Part shown: one piece after another, positions 51,963-60,597 of the stretch
Numbering within the stretch: position 1 is the stretch's first letter
Layout of the letters: every line of letters starts with the position of its first letter
Origin: Thermoflavifilum thermophilum
GTDB taxonomy: Bacteria > Bacteroidota > Bacteroidia > Chitinophagales > Chitinophagaceae
Assembly: GCF_900116565.1 (NCBI RefSeq)
Contig: NZ_FPCJ01000001.1
Location: 1,838,540-1,902,539, forward strand
DNA length: 64,000 nt
Direction: 5' to 3'
Translations under genes and position numbers: made by a program
The notes under the pieces: model-generated
The model's input: only the letters and a program-made list of their open reading frames with translations
Databases searched by the model: none
Told to the model about the DNA's origin: nothing

Positions 51963-54926
51963 TTATTGCGTGATATAGTTATCGTTAAAGAAGTTTATAT
52001 ATCCGTTTAAATCTTTGGTTTGATTGAGCAGAATGAAGTTGCTGCGGGAGATGATATAAAATGCATATTCGCTGATAGCCAGGCCTTTCAGGAGAGCGGG
52101 GGCTGATGCCCGGATCTGATCCAGGAATTCCAGGGCGTGATTTTCATCCGGAAAAATACGAAATACCACCATGGTTTGCGTGGGAGTCAATGCATAGGGC
52201 CCCACCTGTAGGCTGCTGTCTGCTGCGTGGGCATGAAGGTATGTGCTAAACCGCTGCGTAGCCGCTTCAAGCAGATCTGCATCGGATGGCTGCATGAGCA
52301 TGATCACGAAATGGGGATCTTTTTCATTCAGGGCATAGGGGGTGGCCACTACAGGCTGAGGAGGCCGCGGAGGCGGGACCACTGGCCTGGCTGCAGTATC
52401 AGCTATTTTAGGTTGCACCGGGACCCCATTTGTATGCGATGCTGGTTGCGCAGTTACCGCTCGGGTAATACTGTCCTTACCTGCGATTCCCGGGGAAGAA
52501 CTTTCCAGGCGGGCAATCAATTCCTGTTTGTGTTGCAATACACCTAAGATGCGGCTCGCTTCAGCTCCTGCCGGCAGTTGCGGATATTGCAGGGCCAATG
52601 TTTGCAGGATGTGCCGGGCTGAATCTTCCCTGTTGAGCTTCAGGAGTGCCATCGCCTGCAAGAGGGAAAACTGCATCTGCAGCGAGTCTGCAGGATGATG
52701 ATCCAATCCCTGTTGAATCCATTGAAGTGTTTCAGAATAGCGTTGTTGTTCATAACAGGTATAGGCGCTGTCATACAGGGTTGAAAGACGAAGAGTATGC
52801 ATGGGTGTAACTGGTCTCAGCGCACGGGTATATTCGGTTTGGGGATAGTTTTTCAGCAGCACCTCCCGGTAGTAGGCGGCCTGGCTGGAGTCGTGCAATT
52901 GGCTGTAAGCGAGGAAGAGCAGATAAGCGATTTCAGGATAATTAGAGGATTGGGGGTTTCGTTGCAATAATGTATTCAGCACATCTTTTGCGAAATCAGG
53001 GCGATTCAGCTGAAAATTAAAAATCCTCGCCGCTTGCAATAAAGCATAGCTGATAGAGTCATTGGACGCTTTCAGCTGCTCCGGTGTGAGGGGTATATTC
53101 GCCAGCAAGGTTTTTTCACCCATGGAAAGGGCGCTATCGGTACGGACAGAGGAAGGAGCTGCTGAAACGGTTGCTGTGGGGTTGGCTGTGGATGGAGGTT
53201 CAAATCCCCGGATAGCAGCTGCCCGTCGCCAATTGTCAACCAGTGGCCGGTTTCCCCAGAGTTGTTTAAAAGCCACAAAACCCGAGGCCTTGAGGTCTGG
53301 ATTGTTAAAATACCAGTTACCCGAAGCAGCCGGTTGGTTCCCCGGGGCAGATGTGGGATTCATGGTTAAAATAGCGGGCATAGCCGACTGTCCGGCATTT
53401 GGCTGTGCTTCCCTTTGTGCTGCCCTTTCTGCACGTCGTTGCTGCGCAAGCATATCTTCCCATACCGCATGTACTTTTTGCATCCTGGCATCAGGCGGAA
53501 GAGCTGCCAGTCGTTGCAGGCTATCCTGCCGGTACACAACATCCATCTGCATGGCAAGGGCTTTCAAAGCAGTGAGTTGTTCTTGCAGGGAATCTCGTCG
53601 CGGATCATTGCCGGGCAACACCTGTAACGCTGTATCCAGATAATTTGCAGCAAGGGCAAATTGTTTTTTCTCCATCATCAGCGAAGCCAACATGATTGCA
53701 CTGTTGCCTCTTGCCAGGGAGGGAGATGTCTGGGCATGAAGGCTGGAGAGTAGATAACCGATGCCTTTTGCGGTGTCAGAATGGGACAGAGCTATTTGTG
53801 CCAGGCCATGATAAATAACATCACGGTATCGTTCATATTTATTTTTGCGGGCCATTTCAGCCAGTTGTTCATAGGGTTGTATGCCATTATCGGTGGGTAT
53901 CTGCTGCAGGAGGGCTATTTGGTAGGCAGCATAAAACTCCAGCAAAGGCTCATGGCTCAGCTGCATAGCCTGACGAAAAGCGGCTATGGCCTGATTGGTA
54001 TCTTTTTGCTGCAATTCAATCTGTCCAAGCAGGTAAGCCCAGCGTGATTTCAGTCGTTTGTCGGTTTGTAGGGCTATGGCTTTGCGTAAATAGGGGATCG
54101 TTTCATCATCCTGTTGCAGCTGGTAGTAAAAGAAAGCCGCTGTTTCGTACAATGAACCCTGAAGCCTGGACGGGAATCGAGGATCCCCCAGCAACTGGTT
54201 GAGCAAAGTTCGTGCTTTGGCTATCTGCTGCTCAGCCAGGTAAGTTTTCACCAACCATAACAATGCTTCGTTGCGGCTGGGATGGTGATAAAAGAACCCA
54301 TTTTTTTCCGGACTGGCAATGCTGATTTGTGTACTTCCCTCAGCCAGGGAGCCTATCACCGGGGTATATTCCCCTTTTACTGCAGGCGCGTCGCGCAGGT
54401 TGATAAACTGAAAAGCTCTTTCGGCCTCGGTGAATTTTTGTTCATAATAATAGGCTTTGCCTACCAGCAAGTACAGATCATCAATCCACTTTCCGCGCGG
54501 ATCATGCACCTGGATACCCACGGAAGCCCTGAAAATAACCGAATCCAGCAGGCTGGACGCCTGTGCAAGTTCAGCAAAGGAATAGGGATAGAAATTCAGC
54601 AACCGGGTATAATCGTCCTGATGCAAACCTGTAGCCATCTGCAAGGCTTTTTGCAGGTTTTGGCGGGCGTTGTACACGAAATTGAAATGTGTAACCAGGT
54701 TTTGATACCAGCGGCGGGTAAGGGTAAATTTTTTTGTTGCCAGTTTGCTGGCAGGAGCTTCCATGGTGGCATATATCGAATCTTGCTGTGCAGCGTTGTT
54801 CTGCTCTCCACCTAAAACCTGGTTTAAATTGAGCTGAGCAGCTGCACCCAGGGGAATCAAAAACAAATATATCCACAGGCTGGAAAGCCTGAAAAATCTC
54901 CATTTCACCATAACCATCCGAAGCAT
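51963..54926 (-). CDS. Large TPR protein, SprE/PorW-like
   Basis: A 987-residue exported protein. The basic start (MLRMVMVKWRFFR) and hydrophobic segment end in GAAAQ. About a dozen TPR-like helical pairs follow through residue 520 (AYYYEQKFTEAERAF, AAFFYYQLQQDDETIPYLRKAI, KDTNQAIAAFRQAMQLS), then a Gln/Ala/Pro-rich linker and a second TPR block near residues 590-780. A compact C-terminal domain ends SRSNFILLNQTKDLNGYINFFNDNY, a pattern I associate with the gliding/T9SS protein SprE/PorW; that link is inference. No lipobox Cys is seen, unlike PorW. ATG 54911 is an alternative start. Longer in-frame starts would overlap the divergent gene at 55123. Confidence 0.68.
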   Translation of the reverse strand: MLRMVMVKWRFFRLSSLWIYLFLIPLGAAAQLNLNQVLGGEQNNAAQQDSIYATMEAPASKLATKKFTLTRRWYQNLVTHFNFVYNARQNLQKALQMATGLHQDDYTRLLNFYPYSFAELAQASSLLDSVIFRASVGIQVHDPRGKWIDDLYLLVGKAYYYEQKFTEAERAFQFINLRDAPAVKGEYTPVIGSLAEGSTQISIASPEKNGFFYHHPSRNEALLWLVKTYLAEQQIAKARTLLNQLLGDPRFPSRLQGSLYETAAFFYYQLQQDDETIPYLRKAIALQTDKRLKSRWAYLLGQIELQQKDTNQAIAAFRQAMQLSHEPLLEFYAAYQIALLQQIPTDNGIQPYEQLAEMARKNKYERYRDVIYHGLAQIALSHSDTAKGIGYLLSSLHAQTSPSLARGNSAIMLASLMMEKKQFALAANYLDTALQVLPGNDPRRDSLQEQLTALKALAMQMDVVYRQDSLQRLAALPPDARMQKVHAVWEDMLAQQRRAERAAQREAQPNAGQSAMPAILTMNPTSAPGNQPAASGNWYFNNPDLKASGFVAFKQLWGNRPLVDNWRRAAAIRGFEPPSTANPTATVSAAPSSVRTDSALSMGEKTLLANIPLTPEQLKASNDSISYALLQAARIFNFQLNRPDFAKDVLNTLLQRNPQSSNYPEIAYLLFLAYSQLHDSSQAAYYREVLLKNYPQTEYTRALRPVTPMHTLRLSTLYDSAYTCYEQQRYSETLQWIQQGLDHHPADSLQMQFSLLQAMALLKLNREDSARHILQTLALQYPQLPAGAEASRILGVLQHKQELIARLESSSPGIAGKDSITRAVTAQPASHTNGVPVQPKIADTAARPVVPPPRPPQPVVATPYALNEKDPHFVIMLMQPSDADLLEAATQRFSTYLHAHAADSSLQVGPYALTPTQTMVVFRIFPDENHALEFLDQIRASAPALLKGLAISEYAFYIISRSNFILLNQTKDLNGYINFFNDNYITQ

Positions 54927-55122
54927 ATAGGCAAGAAAATTCCTTTTTAATCGTTTCTTAAGTGAATTTATTGCAATTGGAGGAAGAGAAAATGATGCCG
55001 GTCTGCAAACCCAAAGGAAGAAAAAAATAAGCTTGCATAAACAAATTATGGATTGGTGTAATAAGTGAAGAATTTTGTATGTAAAATTTTTGTTTTTCAC
55101 AATTCGATTGTAATTTGGAAAC

Positions 55123-55503
55123 ATGAGCAGAGTGATGGAAGGGATCCGCAGGAGGTTTAAGCGTTTAAACGACCGTTTCAGGTTAGTGATTCTGGATGAA
55201 GATACACTGGAAGAGACGGCTTCTTTTATATTGTCGAGGAAAAGCATTTATATCGTGCTCAGCTCTTTTGTCATGTTGGTTTTTCTGCTGGTATATGGTG
55301 CTTTTGTCCTGACACCGTTAAAGTATTACATACCCGGCTATGGAGATGTAAAACTTCGGCAGGAATACATCCGGCTGAATATTAAAATGGATTCCTTACA
55401 GAATGTTTTGCAAGCTAATGAAAAATACTGGGATGATATTCGTAAGGTATTGAAGGGTGATGCGCAGATTCAGCAATCCGATACGGTTTCGGCCGAAGAA
55501 TAA
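55123..55503 (+). CDS. Membrane-anchored protein resembling an M23-peptidase N-terminus, no peptidase domain
   Basis: A 126-residue inner-membrane protein. The cytoplasmic part (about 40 residues) contains RRRFKRLNDRFRLVILDEDTLEETASFILSR. One transmembrane helix lies at about residues 43-66. The periplasmic part begins TPLKYYIPGYGDVKL, followed by a coiled-coil-like segment (EYIRLNIKMDSLQNVLQANEKYW). From memory, Bacteroidota M23 peptidases next to bactofilins share the N-terminal half, including the PGYGD motif, but here the protein stops before any HxxxD/HxH peptidase motif. The bactofilin gene follows 36 bases downstream. It may be the membrane partner of the bactofilin filament. Confidence 0.7.
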   Translation: MSRVMEGIRRRFKRLNDRFRLVILDEDTLEETASFILSRKSIYIVLSSFVMLVFLLVYGAFVLTPLKYYIPGYGDVKLRQEYIRLNIKMDSLQNVLQANEKYWDDIRKVLKGDAQIQQSDTVSAEE

Positions 55504-55539
55504 AGCAGGCGCTTATTTTAACACTAAAATACCTGACCT

Positions 55540-55980
55540 ATGTTTGCAAAATCACACTCATCTACTCATCGAAGCGCTCCATGTAGCGAGGTGAATCTCA
55601 TCGCTTCCGGCACACTGATTCGCGGACATATTACTTCGGCCGGTGATATTCGCATTGATGGCAAATTAGACGGCACCCTCACCACCGACGCTCGGGTGGT
55701 AGTAGGAAAGGAGGGTGAGATCCATGGCGATATTGTTTGCAAGTCGGCCGACATTATGGGCCGGGTCAAGGGAACCATCCGGGTGGAAGATTTGCTCAGT
55801 TTGAAAGAGACGGCTGTAGTGGAAGGCGATATTTACACCCATCGCCTTGAAATGGCTCCTTCAGCCGTTTTCAATGGTCAGTGCAAGATGGAAGCTACAT
55901 CGGTGCGGACGCAAGTTCCAGACCTGACGGATGAAGAGCCGGAAATTACGGTTGCCCATGCAGAAAGAGCCACGGCGTAA
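55540..55980 (+). CDS. Bactofilin
   Basis: A 146-residue cytoskeletal polymer-forming protein of the bactofilin family (DUF583). A short polar N-terminus is followed by SEVNLIASGTLIRGHITSAGDIRIDGKLDGTLTTDARVVVGKEGEIHGDIVCKSADIMGRVKGTIRV-type right-handed beta-helix repeats with regular Gly spacing (residues about 20-115), then a charged tail. Bactofilins form filaments that position cell-wall enzymes. The small membrane protein just upstream is a plausible anchor. Its last 23 bases overlap the AtpZ-like gene. Confidence 0.95.
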   Translation: MFAKSHSSTHRSAPCSEVNLIASGTLIRGHITSAGDIRIDGKLDGTLTTDARVVVGKEGEIHGDIVCKSADIMGRVKGTIRVEDLLSLKETAVVEGDIYTHRLEMAPSAVFNGQCKMEATSVRTQVPDLTDEEPEITVAHAERATA

Positions 55981-56170
55981 TGACCCTTCCTGGCTGCGTT
56001 ATGCGGGCCTGACCACGGAATTGCTGGTAACCATTGGTTTAGGTGTGGGAGTGGGGTTGTGGATCGATCGCAAAACTCATCTTTCCCTTCCAGTGTTTAC
56101 CATTGTTTTGTCCTTGGGCTCATTGGTTGTAGCTTTGTGGCGAGTGATCAAATCAACCCGTGATGGATAA
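55958..56170 (+). CDS. AtpZ/AtpI-type F1Fo-ATPase accessory protein
   Basis: A 70-residue membrane protein. A basic cytosolic start (MQKEPRRND, PSWLRYAGLTTELL) precedes two transmembrane helices joined by a short loop, VTIGLGVGVGLWIDRKT and FTIVLSLGSLVVALW. The GxGxGxWxDRK pattern is the AtpZ/AtpI (PF09527) hallmark. Such proteins help assemble or load the c-ring or transport Mg2+/Ca2+ near Fo. It overlaps bactofilin by 23 bases, a position where the Bacteroidota ATP synthase cluster often starts. The start is set at the ATG at 55958 rather than an upstream in-frame codon. Confidence 0.88.
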   Translation: MQKEPRRNDPSWLRYAGLTTELLVTIGLGVGVGLWIDRKTHLSLPVFTIVLSLGSLVVALWRVIKSTRDG

Positions 56171-56555
56171 TTTTTATTTCCGGCTGATTGCCCTGTTTTG
56201 TGCAGTAAATGGAATCGGGATTGTATTTTCCCATGTGCTGGAAGACCTGGGCATTGATGACCTGTCAGGTGCCATAGGCAATCTGTTACTGGCTTTGATT
56301 ACGGCATATACGTATCATCTGGGTAAAAAAGCCATTCGCCATCCCAATCATCATCGTTTTTTCAGAACCGTTTATCTCACCACTTTTTTAAAGATTGTCA
56401 TTTATGCGGGAGCTATGGTCGGGTATGCATTTACACGAGCTACCGGTTTTACCCGTAATACGTTGATTTTACTCCTCATTTTGTATTTCATTTATTCCAT
56501 TCTGGAGACCTGGGCTTTGTTTCGCTTAGCCCGTACCAGTTCGGGTCATCAGTAA
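56163..56555 (+). CDS. AtpI-like four-helix membrane protein
   Basis: A 130-residue membrane protein with four predicted helices (LIALFCAVNGIGIVFSHVL, IGNLLLALITAYTYHLG, TTFLKIVIYAGAMVGYAF, LILLLILYFIYSILETWALF). Its position right after the AtpZ-like gene, with an 8-base overlap, and its helix layout resemble the AtpI-like subunit-I protein that normally precedes atpB. Here the next gene is on the other strand and no ATP synthase subunit is present. The assignment is by context and topology. It is convergent with the glycosylasparaginase gene (7-base overlap). Confidence 0.65.
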   Translation: MDNFYFRLIALFCAVNGIGIVFSHVLEDLGIDDLSGAIGNLLLALITAYTYHLGKKAIRHPNHHRFFRTVYLTTFLKIVIYAGAMVGYAFTRATGFTRNTLILLLILYFIYSILETWALFRLARTSSGHQ

Positions 56556-57580
56556 AAACTTTTGCTTTCCAGTAGTTTATTCGGTGTATCGGGTGTGTAC
56601 ACTGCATAGCGGAAGCCTTTCTGAAGTGCAAACGCACCGACAAGGCCGTCTTTGTTGACCGCCAGAAATGCCAGCTGGATAGTTCGGGCATAGTTGGGTT
56701 GTTTTTTCACCAGGCGTTCCAGAGCGAGATAACAGGCTTCCTCGGGCTCATGGCCCTGGCGCATGAGTTCCACCACCGTATGAGTGCCGCAGATGCGCAT
56801 GTTGGCTTCGCCCACACCGGTGGCTGTAGCTGCTCCGATTTCGTTGTCTACGAATAATCCGGCACCGATGATCGGCGAATCGCCCACCCGTCCGTGCATT
56901 TTAAAAGCCAGTCCACTGGTGGTGCAGGCACCGGAGAGGTTACCGTGCTGGTCAATGGCTAGCATGCCAATGGTGTCATGGTTATTGCGGCTACCGGGCA
57001 GGGTAGTGCTGTCGGGTACGGGATGGGGCGCCAGTTGATTTTCGATATTGATCACGGGATGATAATCTGAGGTTTTGAGCCATTCTTTCCAGGCTTTTTC
57101 GGAAGCCGGCGTTAGCAGATTTTGTTTTTGAAATCCCTGGGACAGAGCAAATTCCAGGGCTCCTTCGCCGACCAGCATCACGTGGGGTGTTTTTTCCATT
57201 ACCTTTCGGGCAACTGATATCGCATGCACAATATGCTCCAGGCAGGCTACGGCACCGGCATTGCCGTGCTCGTCCATGATGCAGGCGTCGAGCGTTACAT
57301 GGCCGTCGCGATCAGGAAGTCCACCCAGGCCAATCGTCTGGATGTTCGGATCAGCTTCGGGGACGCGCACGCCAGCTTCTACAGCATCTAAGGCTCTTCC
57401 TCCGTTTTTCAGAATTTCCCAGGCTGCTTCATTGGCCTGAATACCAAAATCCCAGGTGGAAACCACCAGGGGTTTCACCGAACTTCTCCGGCTGAAGCTG
57501 AAATACTTAGGAGGTCTGAGCAAAGGCATACCCAACATGCCGGCTGTAGCCCATTTTATGAAATCTCTGCGATGTGTCAT
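56549..57580 (-). CDS. Glycosylasparaginase/isoaspartyl peptidase (Ntn hydrolase) with Tat signal
   Basis: A 343-residue exported N-terminal-nucleophile hydrolase that cleaves asparagine-linked glycan or isoaspartyl bonds. HRRDFIKWATAG is a twin-arginine signal motif. PLVVSTWDFGIQANEAAWEILKNGG starts the enzyme. The autoprocessing site is at DTIGML with Thr203 as nucleophile, followed by GACTTSGLAFKMHGRVGDSPIIGAGLFVDNEIGA, the glycosylasparaginase signature. The single-chain precursor is expected to self-cleave before Thr203. An ATG two codons upstream is possible. It lies 31 bases after the gamma-glutamyltransferase gene on the same strand, so the two Ntn hydrolases form a likely operon. Confidence 0.92.
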   Translation of the reverse strand: MTHRRDFIKWATAGMLGMPLLRPPKYFSFSRRSSVKPLVVSTWDFGIQANEAAWEILKNGGRALDAVEAGVRVPEADPNIQTIGLGGLPDRDGHVTLDACIMDEHGNAGAVACLEHIVHAISVARKVMEKTPHVMLVGEGALEFALSQGFQKQNLLTPASEKAWKEWLKTSDYHPVINIENQLAPHPVPDSTTLPGSRNNHDTIGMLAIDQHGNLSGACTTSGLAFKMHGRVGDSPIIGAGLFVDNEIGAATATGVGEANMRICGTHTVVELMRQGHEPEEACYLALERLVKKQPNYARTIQLAFLAVNKDGLVGAFALQKGFRYAVYTPDTPNKLLESKSFY

Positions 57581-57611
57581 ATCCAAAACATTTTGTGTGA
57601 AAAATCCGTTT

Positions 57612-59360
57612 TTAATATCCCGCTACTGCATCATCGCCGCGGTGGTCGCCCACACCGGTGATGGTTTCGCCTTCAGGATGCACGATGAGTTCTGTGCGGC
57701 CGATGGCTTCGCGCTCTGCCAGTCGATATCCCATGCTTTCCAGCGCCTTTGCCAGCGAATCGGGAAATCCTTTTTCCACATACACCACATCGGGCAGCCA
57801 CTGATGGTGGAATTTGGGATTGTTGACAGCCTCATAAGGTGAGAGGTGAAAGTCCAGGATATCCACAATTGTCTGAAAAACAGAAGTGATAATGGTAGAA
57901 CCTCCGGGCGTACCGGTAATCAGATAGGGTTTTTCGTTTTTCAGGACAATGGTGGGCGTCATGCTGCTGAGCATGCGTTTATGTGGTGCAATGGCATTGG
58001 CTTCGGAGCCAGTGAGTCCATACAGATTGGGACTACCGGGTTTGGCACTGAAATCGTCCATTTCATCATTCAGCAGAAAGCCAGCGCCTTCCACAATCAG
58101 CTTGCTGCCATACAGGTTGTTGAGGGTATAGGTGGCTGAAACCGCGTTGCCAGATTCATCCAGTACACAAAGATGGGTGGTTTCTTCGCTTTCATGGGTA
58201 AAATCGCCTGCCTGGGTAGCCCGGCTGGGCGTGGCTTTTCCGGGAGTGTAGCTGCTGATGCGTTGCTGGAGATAATCCGCACTGGTGAGTTGGGCAATGG
58301 GTATTTTCACAAAATCGGGGTCGCCCAGATATTGGGCTCGGTCGGCATAGCTGCGGCGTTCGGCTTCGATCATGAGCTGGGTGGCCTGCGGAGAGCCATA
58401 TCCCCATTGATCGATGGGGTAAAAGCTGATCATGCCCAGCATTTGTTGCAGCATGATACCTCCAGCCGAAGGAGGGGGCACAGTTACAATCGTATATCCT
58501 TTGTAATCGAATATCAACGGCTGGCGCTCGATGGCACGGTATTGCCTCAGATCCTGCAAGGTGATGAGGCCATGATGATGTTGCATGGTTTGCACGATCT
58601 GATGGGCCACCCGGCCGGTGTAGAATCCCTTTTTTCCCTGATCGCGAATCAACATCAATGTGCGAGCCAGTTCGGGTTGCCGCAGGGTATCGCCAGCTTT
58701 CCAGGGCGTGTCTTTCACAAAAGCCACCGGCTGGGTATTGTAGGTGAGGAAATCCTGCCGGCTTTCGTTCAACCAGCGGGCTTCCATGGCCGTAATAGCG
58801 AAGCCCTGCTGGGCCAGGTCGATAGCGGGCTGCACGAGCTGGCGCCAGGGCAAGTGCCCGTATTTTTTCCAGGCTTGCCAAAGTCCCGCTACTGTGCCGG
58901 GAATCCCAGCTGACAGCGCACCATACAGGCTGAGCCGGGAATCAGGATTGCCCAGGCTATCTAAAAACATGTCGCGGGTAGCCTTGCCGGGGGCTTCTTC
59001 CCGGTAATCCAGTACGGTGTTTTTCCCATTGGCAAGATGGATGACCATAAAACCTCCCCCGCCGATATTGCCCGCTGCCGGATACACCACAGCCAATGCC
59101 AGCTGGGTGGCAATCGCTGCATCCACGGCATTTCCACCCTGTTGCAATATCCAGCGGCCCACTTCACTGGCGAGCGGATGAGCAGAAACCACACAAGCAT
59201 GGTGGGTGATCACCTCTTTTTGGGAAACATAAACATAGGGATTGATCGTTTTTCCTATTGGACTATGCTGAGCCAGAAGGGAACAGGGAAGCCCCATGGC
59301 TAAGCTCAACAGGATGATGAGTGAAAAGAATGTTTTTAATTGGGCATGCAGCTTTTTCAT
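57612..59360 (-). CDS. ggt: Gamma-glutamyltransferase
   Basis: A 582-residue secreted enzyme that removes the glutamyl group from glutathione and other gamma-glutamyl peptides. The signal segment KTFFSLIILLSLAMGLPCSLLAQ is at residues 9-31. The large-subunit hallmarks are HPLASEVGRWILQQGGNAVDAAIATQLAL, GNIGGGGFMVIH, and DYREEAPG (substrate Arg). The self-cleavage nucleophile is Thr394 in TTHLCVLDESGNAVSATYTLNNLYGS. The small subunit has LSSMTPTIVL and GTPGGSTIITSVFQTIVDIL. ATG 59360 is chosen as it starts the basic MKKLHAQ signal n-region; ATG 59378 also fits. It probably heads an operon with the glycosylasparaginase. Confidence 0.95.
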   Translation of the reverse strand: MKKLHAQLKTFFSLIILLSLAMGLPCSLLAQHSPIGKTINPYVYVSQKEVITHHACVVSAHPLASEVGRWILQQGGNAVDAAIATQLALAVVYPAAGNIGGGGFMVIHLANGKNTVLDYREEAPGKATRDMFLDSLGNPDSRLSLYGALSAGIPGTVAGLWQAWKKYGHLPWRQLVQPAIDLAQQGFAITAMEARWLNESRQDFLTYNTQPVAFVKDTPWKAGDTLRQPELARTLMLIRDQGKKGFYTGRVAHQIVQTMQHHHGLITLQDLRQYRAIERQPLIFDYKGYTIVTVPPPSAGGIMLQQMLGMISFYPIDQWGYGSPQATQLMIEAERRSYADRAQYLGDPDFVKIPIAQLTSADYLQQRISSYTPGKATPSRATQAGDFTHESEETTHLCVLDESGNAVSATYTLNNLYGSKLIVEGAGFLLNDEMDDFSAKPGSPNLYGLTGSEANAIAPHKRMLSSMTPTIVLKNEKPYLITGTPGGSTIITSVFQTIVDILDFHLSPYEAVNNPKFHHQWLPDVVYVEKGFPDSLAKALESMGYRLAEREAIGRTELIVHPEGETITGVGDHRGDDAVAGY

Positions 59361-59543
59361 AATGTATTTGTTTTCCATCAGGATATTTCGTTGATAATCG
59401 ATCCATCCTGAATCATATATCCAGGAATAAAGACAAACATCCTGCAAACTTTAATTAGAAGCTTAAAAGTAGCAAGATTTGTGGAACAATATTTGTGCTT
59501 TTACAGCAGCTTATTTCTTATTTCTTTTTTAAAAACCTTTCTT

Positions 59544-60359
59544 ATGCAAAAACAATTTCTCTTTCTACCGATGTTGACAGGTGCGATCATTGCAGGTTTA
59601 CTCCTCTATTCCTCCTGTCAAAAAACGAGTGTAAGTACAGGGCCGGCACATGTAGAATTTTATTTAACGGATGATCCCGGACCCTATCAGGCGGTATGGA
59701 TTGATGTTCAACAGGTGTGGGTCAATACATCGAGTGATACCTCGAGCAGCAGTTCGGGCTGGCAACAGGTACCCCTGTTAAAGCCAGGGTTGTACAATTT
59801 ATTGAGTCTTCGCAATGGTGTAGATACCATCTTAGGCGCTATTGATCTTCCTGCAGGTAGGATTTCACAAATTCGACTCGTATTGGGAACGAATAATAGT
59901 TTAGTGTTAAACGATGGTACGCAAGTGGCTTTGACTACGCCTTCGGCTCAGCAATCGGGATTAAAATTGAATGTGGATCAAACCATCACAGCTGGTATAC
60001 CCTATGCCATCGTGCTGGATTTTGATGCTGCACGATCGATCGTGAAAGCAGGTAACAGTGGCAATTACTTGTTGAAACCTGTGATCCGCACTTTCTTGAA
60101 ATCAACTGGTGGTGCGATAGATGGATATGTATTACCCGACAGCGCCAGGGCTCAGGTATGGGCAATCATGAACACGGATACGATAGGTGCATGGCCCGAT
60201 AGCACGGGATATTACAAGTTCTGGGGAATAGCTGCCGGTAGCTATCAACTGGTGTTTCAGCCCGATACTACTACCGGTTATCAGGACACTACGCTCAACA
60301 ATATACAGGTAACCACCGGCCAGGTGACCCATGTAGATACGGTGTGGCTTCATCGTTGA
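59544..60359 (+). CDS. DUF4382-type lipoprotein
   Basis: A 271-residue predicted lipoprotein. The lipobox LYSSC is at about residue 25 after a hydrophobic signal (FLFLPMLTGAIIAGLLL). Residues about 35-190 form the DUF4382 domain: VEFYLTDDPGPYQAVWIDVQQVWVNT, LSLRNGVDTILGAIDLPAGRISQIRLVLG, and FDAARSIVKAGNSGNYLLKPVIR. A C-terminal carboxypeptidase-regulatory-like beta domain follows (GAIDGYVLPDSARAQVWAI, GSYQLVFQP). It is probably tethered at the outer membrane with a binding role; the ligand is unknown. A longer in-frame start exists at 59481, but ATG 59544 gives a proper lipoprotein signal. A strong terminator follows. Confidence 0.85.
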   Translation: MQKQFLFLPMLTGAIIAGLLLYSSCQKTSVSTGPAHVEFYLTDDPGPYQAVWIDVQQVWVNTSSDTSSSSSGWQQVPLLKPGLYNLLSLRNGVDTILGAIDLPAGRISQIRLVLGTNNSLVLNDGTQVALTTPSAQQSGLKLNVDQTITAGIPYAIVLDFDAARSIVKAGNSGNYLLKPVIRTFLKSTGGAIDGYVLPDSARAQVWAIMNTDTIGAWPDSTGYYKFWGIAAGSYQLVFQPDTTTGYQDTTLNNIQVTTGQVTHVDTVWLHR

Positions 60360-60382
60360 GCATATAAAAAATATTTCACCAG

Positions 60383-60424
60383 AAAGGGAAGACAAGCTAT
60401 GTGTCTTCCCTTTATTTTATTTTT
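60383..60424 (+). terminator. Intrinsic terminator after the DUF4382 lipoprotein
   Basis: A perfect 12-bp stem AAAGGGAAGACA/TGTCTTCCCTTT with a 7-base loop (60383-60413), followed by ATTTTATTTTT. Confidence 0.88.
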
Positions 60425-60597
60425 AACTTAGGGCTTAATATTCTGGATAGGTAAAAACAAGTGCATGTTTTTGAATCAAAACTTACCTTCAGAAAAGAAG
60501 GGTATATTTACATGTATTTTTTTATATTGTCTATGATCCATGTAAAAATGCATGTAACGTCTGGCTGCATCCGATGCTTTAACTTGAATTTTTTTGT

